Below are positions 1-7,558 of a DNA stretch of 26,623 nucleotides, one piece after another. The first letter of the stretch is position 1. Every line of letters begins with the position of its first letter. A model generated the notes under the pieces. It was not told the origin of the DNA, ran no database searches, and saw nothing but the letters and a program-made list of their open reading frames with translations. Source of the DNA: a virus. A program made the position numbers and the translations under genes. The DNA lies in the IMG/VR virus record IMGVR_UViG_3300008107_000734, positions 1-26,623 of that record. One strand, 5' to 3'.

Positions 1-1
1 C

Positions 2-388
2 GAATGGTTGGATGCGATTCTACCAGAGTTGCAGCGGCTGCGCGAAGAGAATCGAAGACTGCGGCAAGATCTTGACGACGAGCGTGGTATGAACCTTACG
101 CGTGCGCTGCGGGTGTATCTCGGGATGCAGGCAGGACCATACATCGTTGAAAAAGACCCAGAACGATTTGATCCGATTGCCGGGAAAAAGCGGAACGAAG
201 AGCGATTAAGGCATGCGGTCGCAGCAATCAAAAAGGCAGGCGATTCAGGGCTTCGGTCAAAAGACTTGCTTCGCATTGCTGACGTAAGCAAAGGCAGCTC
301 ATCAACCAAACTATACGAGGCTTTGCGAAAAGTGCCTGAGATCGAATACCGATCTATTTACCACACGTGGCATTGGGTGGATAACTGA
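2..388 (+). CDS. Coiled-coil/winged-helix protein, truncated at left edge
   Basis: I do not recognise the family. The reading frame is already open at base 2 (E-W-L-D...). The first in-frame start is a TTG at 8 with no visible ribosome binding site, so the true start is probably upstream of the window. The N-terminal ~30 residues are charged and heptad-like (LQRLREENRRLRQDL), suggesting a short coiled coil. The C-terminal half (about residues 70-125) looks like a winged helix, with AIKKAGDSGLRSKDLLRIA followed by a helix and a W-rich strand. A similar G-D-x-G-L-x-x-x-D segment occurs at the C-terminus of the primase downstream. Base composition is close to 50% G+C, clearly lower than the following genes. 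Its TGA overlaps the next ATG by one base. A DNA-binding accessory role in replication is inference only. Confidence 0.6.
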   Translation, partial: EWLDAILPELQRLREENRRLRQDLDDERGMNLTRALRVYLGMQAGPYIVEKDPERFDPIAGKKRNEERLRHAVAAIKKAGDSGLRSKDLLRIADVSKGSSSTKLYEALRKVPEIEYRSIYHTWHWVDN

Positions 389-840
389 TGCGCTACACCC
401 ACACCCCCCACCCCACCACCTACGCCGGCGTGCGCTTCCGCTCGCGCCTCGAAGCCCGCTGGGCGGCCTTCTTCGACTTGTGTCAGTGGTCGTGGGAGTA
501 CGAGCCCGTGGAGTTGGCCGGCTGGGCGCCGGATTTTCTGGTCACCATTCCGTGTGTGGCGAATGGACATCAGCTCTACGTCGAGGTGAAACCGTATCTC
601 ACTATCGAAGATTTCCACGAACACCCCGTGTGGTCGATGATAGACGGCGAGTATTCAATCCGCCCCGCCGCCTTCGGGAACTCGCCGCTGACGACGCACT
701 TCACCATGTGGGGATGTGCGTCATGTCATGACGTGTGGGACGGAAAACCTAGCCCGACGACGGTGATGGACTTCGTGCCCCACTGGGACCGCTTGTGGAA
801 GGACGCCGGCAACCGGACGCAGTGGAGGCGCCCCGTATGA
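388..840 (+). CDS. PDDEXK-type phage nuclease
   Basis: This 150-aa protein looks like a small phage endonuclease of the PD-(D/E)XK fold. The visible signature is FRSRLEARWAAFFD (E22), then PDF with D49, then VEVKP with E66 and K68. That is the usual helix acid, beta-strand Asp and E-x-K order, so a metal-dependent DNA-cleaving core spans about residues 12-70. The region after residue 90 carries a C-x-x-C pair (WGCASCHDVW, C110/C113) that could bind a metal or be structural. The start ATG overlaps the TGA of the preceding gene by one base, and its own stop overlaps the primase start by four bases, so it is translationally coupled to replication genes. A role in processing replication or recombination intermediates is inferred from context; the exact substrate is unknown. 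Confidence 0.65.
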   Translation: MRYTHTPHPTTYAGVRFRSRLEARWAAFFDLCQWSWEYEPVELAGWAPDFLVTIPCVANGHQLYVEVKPYLTIEDFHEHPVWSMIDGEYSIRPAAFGNSPLTTHFTMWGCASCHDVWDGKPSPTTVMDFVPHWDRLWKDAGNRTQWRRPV

Positions 841-3140
841 AGACGGCGGCCCTGCAGTATGCCGCGCGTGGGTGGCACGTGCTGCCCTTGTACGCGGCCT
901 TCGACCACGCGTGCGGCTGTGGCGACCCCACGTGCAAATCCCCCGGCAAGCACCCGCTCCGGTCGCTCGTGTACAACGGGCTCCTTGGGGCCAGTGCCTT
1001 CCCCGCGCACGTCGAGCGCTGGTGGACGGTGCACCCCGACGCCAACATCGGCATCCGGACCGGCCAAGCGTCGGACCTCGTCGTGATCGACATCGACGAC
1101 AAGCCCCACGAAGGGCGAGACGGCCCCAGCACGTGGCGCCGGCTGCTCACCATGCACGCGGACGGCGAAACGCCGAACACCGTCGAGGCGCTCACGGGGT
1201 CGGGTGGCCGGCACCTCTACTTTCGGGCGCCGGAAGGCACGGTGGTCCCGTCGTCCAAGGACGCGCTTGGCCCCGGTCTCGACGTCCGCGGCGAGAACGG
1301 CTACGTCGTGGCGCCGCCCTCGAGTCACGTGTCCGGCCGCACGTACGAGTGGGACAGCTTCTCCCACCCCGAAGACCTTGAGGTCGCCCCGCTGCCGGCG
1401 TGGCTCTTGGCGCTGCTGCGCACGCGCCTACCGAAAGAGGAGACGGCTGGGCGGGCCACCGCCATCCTCGACCCCATTGAGCTTGAGGAAATCCGCAGCG
1501 CGCTCGCCTGCCTCTCCTCCGACAACCGGGACGCGTGGGTGCAGGTGGGACTGGCCCTCCACCAAACCGGGGACGAAGAGCAGGGGTTTGGGGTGTGGGA
1601 TACGTGGAGCCAGACCTCACCCAAGTACGACGCCAAGGACGCCCGCCGCGTGTGGGCCTCGTTCCACGGGCGCCCGGACGGGCTGACCACCGCCACCATC
1701 TACGCCCGCGCGATCCAGGCGGGCTGGCAGAAGCCGAGCCTCGAGCAGCTCGCGGCTGCGGCGGGTCGGCCCTTGCCCATCCTCGACCTCCGACCACCAA
1801 CGCCCCCGGTCCGCCACGCCCCGCCCATCGCCTTCCCCACCCCTACGGACCCCATGGACGCGCCCCTCCCAGGCGCGCTCGAGGCCATCGCCCAATGGTC
1901 GATCGCCACCGCCCCGCACCCCGTGCGCGGCTACAGCGTGGCCGCGGCGCTGGCGCTGGGATCGGTCCTCGCCGCCCGCCGCTACAACACGGACGCGGGG
2001 AACTTTTCGTCCCTGTACTTCCTCGTGGTCGGCAAGTCCGGCACCGGCAAGGAGCACGTCCGCAAGACGATCGAGGACGTGTTGCACGCCGTGGAAGCGC
2101 CCGCCCTCATCGGGCCGAACAAGTGGACCAGCGACTCGGCGGTCTTTTCCGGCTTGCTGCAAGCCCCGCAGTCCGTGGCCGTGCTCGACGAGTTCGGCCA
2201 GTTCCTGGCGGGCGCCAGTGGCGCCTCGGACGGGGCCACCATGAAGGACGGGGTCCTTACCCAGCTCATGGAGCTCTACGGCCGGCTGCACGGGCGGGCA
2301 CAGTCGCCCCAATACGCCACGCTGACCATGAGCCCCAAACAGCTCGAGTCGGCCAAGCGCAAGTCGGTCGATCGACCAGGACTCACCGTGCTGGGCCTCA
2401 CCACGCCGGCCATGTTCTACGCGGCGCTCAAGAGCAGTCGGGTGGCCTCCGGCTTCCTCAACCGCTTTCTGGTGATCGAGCCCGCCGTGGCCCGCGGCGA
2501 CTTCGTGCTCCCCTCCATGGACCCCGTGCCGGCGGAGGTGGTGAACTGGGGCAGCCACCTGCTCGCCCAGCGCGGGGACCTCGACCTGCTCACCCGGGCC
2601 GAGTCGACCCCCGACCCCCGGCGCCTCACCCTGACCGCCGACGCCCACGCCTTGTTCGTCGCGTGGCGGCGGGACTGCAACAAGGAGGCCGACGCCCTCG
2701 AGGCCGAATCCTTGGGCGAGCTCCCCATGCGGGCGGCCGAGCAGAGCATGCGCCTCGCCCTTATCGCCGCGCTGGCCGAGGACCCGGCCGGGCACCGGGT
2801 CACCCCCAGCCATGCCGCGTGGGGGATTGAGGTGGCAAGAACGCTGCTCGCCCGCCTCATCCCGGCCGTCCAAGACCGCATGGCGGACTCACCCCTCGCC
2901 CTGCTCCGAAAGTCGTTCCTGGCGGCCGTCAGGGCCGCTGGCGACCGCGGATTGAGCGAGCGGGATGTCCGCCGGAGCGCGCTGTTCGGTGGGGTCGCCC
3001 GCCGGGACCGCGACGAGGTCATCACGTGGGCCCTGGAAAGCGGTCACGCGGAATGGACCGTCCGATCACACACCGGCGCCGGGCGCCCCACCCGAGTGCT
3101 CCGAATTATGGCAAATGCGTCAACCGAGGAGGCGGCCTAA
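837..3140 (+). CDS. Bifunctional primase-polymerase / PriCT-2 / helicase-type ATPase fusion
   Basis: This 767-aa replication protein combines priming and motor domains. Residues ~1-190 match prim-pol (archaeo-eukaryotic primase) proteins: a C-G-C-G...C-K-S-P-G-K-H-P segment near residue 30, the metal-binding D85-I-D87-D and GSGGRHLYF with H126. Residues ~216-295 resemble PriCT-2 (DNRDAWVQVGLALHQTGDE, then WDTWSQTS and RRVWASF). Residues ~350-700 form an ATPase domain of the phage/plasmid DUF3987 or D5-like type, with Walker A GKSGTGKE at ~399-406 and Walker B VAVLDEFGQF at ~447-456. The last ~70 residues form a winged helix. The frame extends upstream to 795, but ATG 837 gives a 4-nt ATGA overlap with the nuclease and begins the conserved MKTAALQYAARGWHVLPL segment, so I chose it. 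It probably primes and unwinds at the phage origin. Confidence 0.85.
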   Translation: MKTAALQYAARGWHVLPLYAAFDHACGCGDPTCKSPGKHPLRSLVYNGLLGASAFPAHVERWWTVHPDANIGIRTGQASDLVVIDIDDKPHEGRDGPSTWRRLLTMHADGETPNTVEALTGSGGRHLYFRAPEGTVVPSSKDALGPGLDVRGENGYVVAPPSSHVSGRTYEWDSFSHPEDLEVAPLPAWLLALLRTRLPKEETAGRATAILDPIELEEIRSALACLSSDNRDAWVQVGLALHQTGDEEQGFGVWDTWSQTSPKYDAKDARRVWASFHGRPDGLTTATIYARAIQAGWQKPSLEQLAAAAGRPLPILDLRPPTPPVRHAPPIAFPTPTDPMDAPLPGALEAIAQWSIATAPHPVRGYSVAAALALGSVLAARRYNTDAGNFSSLYFLVVGKSGTGKEHVRKTIEDVLHAVEAPALIGPNKWTSDSAVFSGLLQAPQSVAVLDEFGQFLAGASGASDGATMKDGVLTQLMELYGRLHGRAQSPQYATLTMSPKQLESAKRKSVDRPGLTVLGLTTPAMFYAALKSSRVASGFLNRFLVIEPAVARGDFVLPSMDPVPAEVVNWGSHLLAQRGDLDLLTRAESTPDPRRLTLTADAHALFVAWRRDCNKEADALEAESLGELPMRAAEQSMRLALIAALAEDPAGHRVTPSHAAWGIEVARTLLARLIPAVQDRMADSPLALLRKSFLAAVRAAGDRGLSERDVRRSALFGGVARRDRDEVITWALESGHAEWTVRSHTGAGRPTRVLRIMANASTEEAA

Positions 3141-3274
3141 GTGTATACATACCAGTATTGTAGCAATTATAACAACACTTCTCTCTCTCTCTTTCTATCT
3201 ACTGCGTACGCGCGTACGCGTAGGGAGGGGGTAAAAGGCCCCCCCGAAAAACACGGCGAAATTGCCATAATTCG
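3102..3274. repeat. 13-bp perfect inverted repeat bracketing an AT-rich island
   Basis: The left arm CGAATTATGGCAA lies at 3102-3114, inside the last codons of the primase gene. Its exact reverse complement TTGCCATAATTCG lies at 3262-3274, just before the RusA-like gene. The arms are AT-rich in otherwise very G+C-rich DNA, so an exact 13-base match within 175 bases is unlikely to be chance. No target-site duplication is visible at the outer edges, so I see no direct sign of insertion. The arms could be protein-binding sites (initiator, repressor), a long-range RNA stem, or remnants of a small mobile segment. Confidence 0.6.
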
Positions 3275-3295
3275 CGAAATGCAGGCGGGCACCCC
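3141..3295. other. Intergenic AT-rich island with palindrome; candidate replication origin or regulatory region
   Basis: This 155-base gap contains, in order: an AT-rich stretch at about 3142-3180 (with GTATAC and AATTATAAC), a CT dinucleotide run of six units at 3181-3192, a perfect 16-bp palindrome GCGTACGCGCGTACGC at 3204-3219, a G-run then C-run that can form a small hairpin (about 3225-3245), and the right arm of the inverted repeat. An AT-rich, repeat- and palindrome-containing gap directly after a primase-helicase gene is a typical place for a phage origin, but no iterons of a known initiator can be recognised. TATAAC-like hexamers could also serve a promoter for rusA and the packaging genes. 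Both readings are inference. Confidence 0.4.
3204..3219. repeat. Perfect 16-bp palindrome
   Basis: GCGTACGCGCGTACGC is identical to its reverse complement and is made of two GCGTACGC units. It lies in the gap between the primase and the RusA-like gene. It could bind a dimeric protein or extrude as a cruciform; function is unknown. Confidence 0.7.
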
Positions 3296-3700
3296 ATGCT
3301 GACCATCCGCCTTCGCTGCCCCGGTCAGCCGGTCAGCGCCAAGAACCACCAGGCCGCCACGCTCGCCCGGGGGAAAGGCGGGCGGCTGGTGCCCGTAGTG
3401 CGCCCAGGCAAGGCCATCACCAGCTGGTACGACCGGGTGGTGCCTGTGCTGGCCCGCCAGTTCGCGCAGTACCAGATCCCCGCCTTGTCCGGACCGCTGC
3501 ACATCACGGTCCACCAAGTACTGGAAAACGACCCGCTGGCGGTGGGCTCCCCGGACGGTGACAACGTTCAGTCCGGCGTGTGGGACGCGCTGCAGAAGGC
3601 GGGGGTGATCGAGAACGACCGCCAGTTCGTTGCGTGGGCCGGCACCCGCACCCACGGGGACCCCCACGTCCTCGTCGAGATCCGGAGACTGGCCGCATGA
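3296..3700 (+). CDS. rusA: RusA-like Holliday junction resolvase
   Basis: This 134-aa protein matches the RusA family of lambdoid phage endonucleases, which act as dimers and cut Holliday junctions symmetrically. The N-terminus TIRLRCPGQPVSAKN is the typical first strand. The catalytic region is DGDNVQSGVWDAL followed by GVIENDRQF. D87, D89 and D108 correspond to the three catalytic aspartates known in E. coli RusA (D70, D72, D91). Length is close to the family norm of about 120 residues. The gene follows the AT-rich island and is coupled by a 4-nt ATGA overlap to the next gene. It probably resolves recombination or replication branches before packaging. Confidence 0.9.
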   Translation: MLTIRLRCPGQPVSAKNHQAATLARGKGGRLVPVVRPGKAITSWYDRVVPVLARQFAQYQIPALSGPLHITVHQVLENDPLAVGSPDGDNVQSGVWDALQKAGVIENDRQFVAWAGTRTHGDPHVLVEIRRLAA

Positions 3701-4080
3701 CCATCACCCGCGTGATCCGCCTCAAGGCCCTCCGCCACCGCGTGGCCGTCAAGTTCCTCTGGTGGTACCTGACCGGGAGCTATGACCTCCGAGAACCCCA
3801 GGTCATCAAGATCCGGCCGACGGCGCTGGCTCTCGGCCTCAAGGTCCGCACCATGCGTCGCGCCCTCAGAGCCTTGGTGGCCGCCCGGTATCTCGACCCC
3901 GTGGTGCTGGCCACCAAGGGCACCCCGGGGGAGTACGTCGCTGGGCCACGGGCGTATCGGCTGCCCGTTGGGTCGACGCCCCGCCCCGCCACCCACAAGG
4001 CCCACCGTGGCCCCCGGCCGCACCCCGACCAACTAACGATGACGCTGCCTTCGCGCGAGGATTGTGACCATGCCGCGTAA
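3697..4080 (+). CDS. Small winged-helix-like protein, possible regulator
   Basis: This 127-aa basic protein is not assigned to a named family. The frame is open upstream, but ATG 3697 in the ATGA overlap with the resolvase is the natural start. After a basic N-terminus (TRVIRLKALRHRVAVKFLWWYL), the segment IKIRPTALALGLKVRTMRRALRALVAARYLDPV at about residues 33-66 reads like a helix-turn-helix with recognition helix, as in winged-helix phage regulators and replication accessory proteins. The tail is rich in Pro, His and Arg. It sits between recombination and packaging genes, a common place for a late-gene activator. That role is inference only. Its last 11 bases overlap the following gene. Confidence 0.5.
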   Translation: MTITRVIRLKALRHRVAVKFLWWYLTGSYDLREPQVIKIRPTALALGLKVRTMRRALRALVAARYLDPVVLATKGTPGEYVAGPRAYRLPVGSTPRPATHKAHRGPRPHPDQLTMTLPSREDCDHAA

Positions 4081-4504
4081 ACCGCGAGATGTGGAAAAGT
4101 CGCCTAGCAAGTCGCCTCGCCTGCGTGGCGTGGCGGCTGATCCGAGGCTGCGCGGCCCCGGGCGTGGTCCGGCACCAGGCGCCCCCAACGCCGGCCGCCC
4201 GCCGTCGGCGATCCGCGCCGCCATGCGCGAGTCGCTCGACGCCCGGCTGCACATCCTCGCCGAGATCGCGGACGATCCCAGCAAGACGCCCATTGAGCGC
4301 ATGAAAGCGCTGGACATGCTCGGCAAGTACGGCATGGGGACGACGATCACCGAGACGGACGGGGAGGGCAAGGACGTGCCCCGGTCGGTCCTCATGGTCC
4401 CCATGGCCCCGGACGCCGGCACGTGGGCGCTGGCCACCCAATCGCAGCAGACCGCGCTCGAGGAGAAAAAGCGCGCGCTGGCTGAGGCGCATGGGGTGGG
4501 TTGA
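4070..4504 (+). CDS. Probable terminase small subunit
   Basis: This 144-aa protein immediately precedes the large terminase and is the natural candidate for the DNA-recognition subunit of the packaging motor. About 45 N-terminal residues are Pro/Arg/Gly-rich and probably disordered. A helical segment follows (AIRAAMRESLDARLHILAEIADD...IERMKALDMLGKYG), and a charged helix ends the protein. No classic helix-turn-helix is obvious, so the call rests on position and size. A GTG at 4064 is in frame, but the GAGG at 4057-4060 is nine bases from ATG 4070 and only three from the GTG, which favours 4070. It overlaps the large subunit gene by 14 bases. Confidence 0.55.
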   Translation: MPRKPRDVEKSPSKSPRLRGVAADPRLRGPGRGPAPGAPNAGRPPSAIRAAMRESLDARLHILAEIADDPSKTPIERMKALDMLGKYGMGTTITETDGEGKDVPRSVLMVPMAPDAGTWALATQSQQTALEEKKRALAEAHGVG

Positions 4505-5945
4505 CGTGGTGGCCATCGCCGCCGCGGCGTCCATTGCGTGGCAGCCGCACCCCGGCTCGCAGACGCTGTTCCTCGCCTGCCCGGTCACCGAGTGCCTGTA
4601 CGAGGGCACCCGAGGCCCGGGCAAGACGGACGCGCTGCTCGTCGACTTCGCGCAGCACGTCGGCCAAGGGTTCGGGCCGGCGTGGCGCGGCATCCTGTTC
4701 CGCCAGAGCTACCCGCAGCTGGCGGACGTGGTGAGCAAGAGCAAGCGGATATTCCGGCTCGTGTTCCCCGACGCGCGATTCAACGAGGGATCGTACACGT
4801 GGAAGTTTCCGGATGGGGAAGAGCTGCTGCTGCGGCACATGGCCTCGCCGGATGATTACTGGAACTACCACGGCCACGAGTACCCGTGGATCGGGTTCGA
4901 GGAGCTCACGAACTGGCCAGACCTGTCGTGCTACGACGCGATGAAGGCGTGTCACCGGTCGTCGCGGCCGGGTATGCCGCGCAAGTATCGCGCGACCGCC
5001 AACCCGTTCGGGATCGGGCACCATGCGGTGAAAGCGCGGTTCGTGGACCCGGCGCCAGCGGGGGCCATTATCCGCGACGACGCCGGCAACGAGCGGGTGC
5101 GTATCCACGGGCATTGGTCCGAGAACACGACGCTTCTGGCCGCGGATCCCGGCTATCCGGCGCGCCTTGCGGGCGACCTCGATGCCAACCGCCGCAAGGC
5201 GTGGTTCGGGGGCTCATGGGATGTCGTCGCCGGCGGCTTCTTCGACGACGTGTGGGACGCGCGGTATCACGTGCTCAAGCCGTTCCGGATTCCGGCGAGC
5301 TGGCGCGTCGATCGCGCCTTCGACTGGGGTTCGTCGAAGCCCTTTTCGGTCGGCTGGTGGGCGGAGAGCGACGGAAGCCGCGTGGAGGTGGCGCCCGGTG
5401 TGTATCGCACGTTCCCCCGCGGCTCACTCCTCCGCATCGCCGAATGGTACGGGTGGAACGGGACGCCCAATACGGGGATCAAGATCCCTAGCTCCGCCGT
5501 CGCCAAGGGGATCAGAGAGCGCGAGTCCGCGTTCATCGCACGCGGGCCACGAGGCGAAGACTTGCCCATGCGGGTCCAGCCTGGCCCGGCCGACTCCAGC
5601 ATTTACGACGTCACCGACACCGGCTCGCGCTCTATCGCGGACACGATGCGGGAGCACGGCGTGCTGTGGGAGGAGGCTGACAAGAAGCCAGGCAGCCGGA
5701 AAAACGGATGGGAGCGGATCCGCGAAATGTTCGCCGCGTCCGCGTGTCCGGCGCCTGAGTTGCCCGGCCTGTGGGTATTCGACACGTGCCGTCAGTTCAT
5801 TCGCACGGTGCCGCTGCTGCCGCGCGACGACAAGAAGCCCGACGACATCGACACGAGCGCCGAAGACCACATCGGCGACGAATCGCGCTACCGCGTGCTC
5901 GCGGTTCCCAACACCGCCACCGTCTCCTCCTTCGACATCGGCTGA
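4491..5945 (+). CDS. terL: Terminase large subunit (packaging ATPase/nuclease)
   Basis: This 484-aa protein is the phage DNA-packaging motor. The N-terminal ATPase shows Walker A GTRGPGKT (residues 39-46), a following FRQSYPQL segment, and a Walker B-like strand YPWIGFEEL whose acids are E137/E138. The motif RATANPFGIGHH resembles the coupling motif region. The C-terminal RNase H-like nuclease begins at RAFDWGSSKPFSVGWW with the metal-binding D278, and continues to DSSIYDVTDTGSRSIADTM (D368, D373). Length fits the family. ATG 4491 lies within the preceding gene, consistent with coupling to the small subunit. The protein translocates DNA through the portal encoded next and cuts concatemers; whether packaging is cos or headful is not visible. 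Confidence 0.92.
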   Translation: MGWVDVVAIAAAASIAWQPHPGSQTLFLACPVTECLYEGTRGPGKTDALLVDFAQHVGQGFGPAWRGILFRQSYPQLADVVSKSKRIFRLVFPDARFNEGSYTWKFPDGEELLLRHMASPDDYWNYHGHEYPWIGFEELTNWPDLSCYDAMKACHRSSRPGMPRKYRATANPFGIGHHAVKARFVDPAPAGAIIRDDAGNERVRIHGHWSENTTLLAADPGYPARLAGDLDANRRKAWFGGSWDVVAGGFFDDVWDARYHVLKPFRIPASWRVDRAFDWGSSKPFSVGWWAESDGSRVEVAPGVYRTFPRGSLLRIAEWYGWNGTPNTGIKIPSSAVAKGIRERESAFIARGPRGEDLPMRVQPGPADSSIYDVTDTGSRSIADTMREHGVLWEEADKKPGSRKNGWERIREMFAASACPAPELPGLWVFDTCRQFIRTVPLLPRDDKKPDDIDTSAEDHIGDESRYRVLAVPNTATVSSFDIG

Positions 5946-5947
5946 CC

Positions 5948-7558
5948 ATGCCTGACACGCTGCAGCAGATCCCCGGCAATGCGCCGGCCGTCAACCGCCC
6001 CGACTATCGGCGCCCGGAATACGTGGACCTCGCGCCCGTCCGTCGCCTCTCGCGGGCGATGATGCAGGGCACCCGGGCCGTCCGCGCGCTCGGCACCGAC
6101 GCGCTCCCGAAGTGGCCGGACGAAAAGATGGGGTTCTACAAGCTCCGCTCGAGCATCGCCCAGGTGACGCGGTACTATGCGCGGACGCTCGAGGCACTCG
6201 TGGGCATGGTGGCCGGCACACCGCCCACGCTCGCCGAAGGCACGGACGCGCGCCTCGTGGCCGACTGGGAGGACATTGACCGGCGCGGGCGGCACGGGGA
6301 CGTGTTCGTCCGGGACCTCACCGAGGAGGCGTTGGTCGGCGGGTTTGCGGCCATCCTCGTCGACTGTCCCCCCGTCCCCGAGGGGATGCGCCTCACGCTG
6401 GAAAACGAGCAGCGGATGGGGCTCCGGCCGTACTGGGTGCTCATCACGGCCGACCAGATCGTGTCGTGGATCGTGGAGGCGCCGAACTGGCCGGCGCTGA
6501 TGAGCGCGTATCAGGCCGGCCAGCTCACCGACACGCAGGTGGGCGTGTTGGCCAGCCAGCAGATCATGCGGCAGGTCGTGCTGTACGAGCCGACGGATGT
6601 GGAGAACGGCGACTTCGGGGTGGTGGCCCGGGAGCGGTATCGGGTGCTCCGGCTCACCGACACCGGCGTCACGTTCGCGGTGTGGGAGAAGCGGAAGAGC
6701 GAAGGCGCCGCGGGCGAGTATTTCGCGATGGTGGATCAGGGCGTCATGACCGGCGCCAACCGCCGTCCGCTCCCGGCGATCCCGCTGGCCGTCTGCTACC
6801 CGAAGCGTCCACTCGCTCCGTTCGTGGCGGAACCGCCGGCCATGGGGGTGTGCGAGCTGAACCTCGATCATTACCAGCTCACCGCCGACCGGCGGTATCT
6901 CATCAAGCACACCCATTCCCCCACGCTATACCTGTTCGGCATCCAGACCGAGCGGGACGAGCACGGGCAGGAAAAGCCGATCCGCGTGGGCCCGAACAGC
7001 CTCATTCGCTCGAACAACAGCGACGCCAAGGCCGGGTACATCGTGGCGCCGGCGGACGCGCTCAACTCCTCGAAAGAAGAGCGCGACGAGATCGTGCGGC
7101 AGATCGCGGCGCTCGGCATGTCCTTCATCGGCAAGGACCGCCAGCAAGGGACGGAAACAGCGGCAGGGCGTCAGCTCGACCTGTCCGCCGAGCACGCCAC
7201 GCACGCGTCGATCGCCCGGGCCGTGCAGGACGCGCTCGAGCAGGCGCTGATGTTCCACGCGCTGCATCGCGAGGCGTCAGCCCCGTCCATCCAAATGCAC
7301 CCCGCCACGCCGGCGCCGGACGTCGACCCGCAGATCGCGGCGCTGCTGTGGCAGGGCGTGCTGAATGGGCGGCTGGATGTCGATTCGTGGCTGCACTACA
7401 TGCGCGCCGGCACGCTGCCCGATGATCTCGACACCGACGGGCTGACCGCGCGACTGCTGGCGGAAGCGGAGGCGTTGGACGCGGTCAACGCGGAACGGGT
7501 GCGGGACCAGCAGCCGGCGGGTGACGACGAGGAGGATGACGAGGCGCAGGCGGCATGA
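5948..7558 (+). CDS. Portal protein (DUF4055-like)
   Basis: This 536-aa protein is the probable portal, the dodecameric ring at the head vertex through which DNA enters and leaves. It resembles DUF4055 portal proteins: KLRSSIAQVTRYYARTLEALVGMVAGTPP at about residues 66-94, then PLAPFVAEPP and LNLDHYQLTADRRYLIKHTHSPTL further on, and a helical, acidic C-terminus (DDEEDDEAQ). The frame is open farther upstream, but that extension runs through the terminase gene and is Arg/His-rich shadow sequence. ATG 5948, two bases after the terminase stop, fits the family start. It directly follows terL and is coupled by 4 nt to the minor head gene, the standard packaging-portal-MuF order. Confidence 0.88.
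   Translation: MPDTLQQIPGNAPAVNRPDYRRPEYVDLAPVRRLSRAMMQGTRAVRALGTDALPKWPDEKMGFYKLRSSIAQVTRYYARTLEALVGMVAGTPPTLAEGTDARLVADWEDIDRRGRHGDVFVRDLTEEALVGGFAAILVDCPPVPEGMRLTLENEQRMGLRPYWVLITADQIVSWIVEAPNWPALMSAYQAGQLTDTQVGVLASQQIMRQVVLYEPTDVENGDFGVVARERYRVLRLTDTGVTFAVWEKRKSEGAAGEYFAMVDQGVMTGANRRPLPAIPLAVCYPKRPLAPFVAEPPAMGVCELNLDHYQLTADRRYLIKHTHSPTLYLFGIQTERDEHGQEKPIRVGPNSLIRSNNSDAKAGYIVAPADALNSSKEERDEIVRQIAALGMSFIGKDRQQGTETAAGRQLDLSAEHATHASIARAVQDALEQALMFHALHREASAPSIQMHPATPAPDVDPQIAALLWQGVLNGRLDVDSWLHYMRAGTLPDDLDTDGLTARLLAEAEALDAVNAERVRDQQPAGDDEEDDEAQAA

Noticed and set aside
3225-3246. G-run/C-run hairpin in the primase-rusA gap as a rho-independent terminator
   Set aside because: A short stem can form, but the bases after it are A-rich, not T-rich, and the loop is poorly defined, so I mention it only within the intergenic entry.
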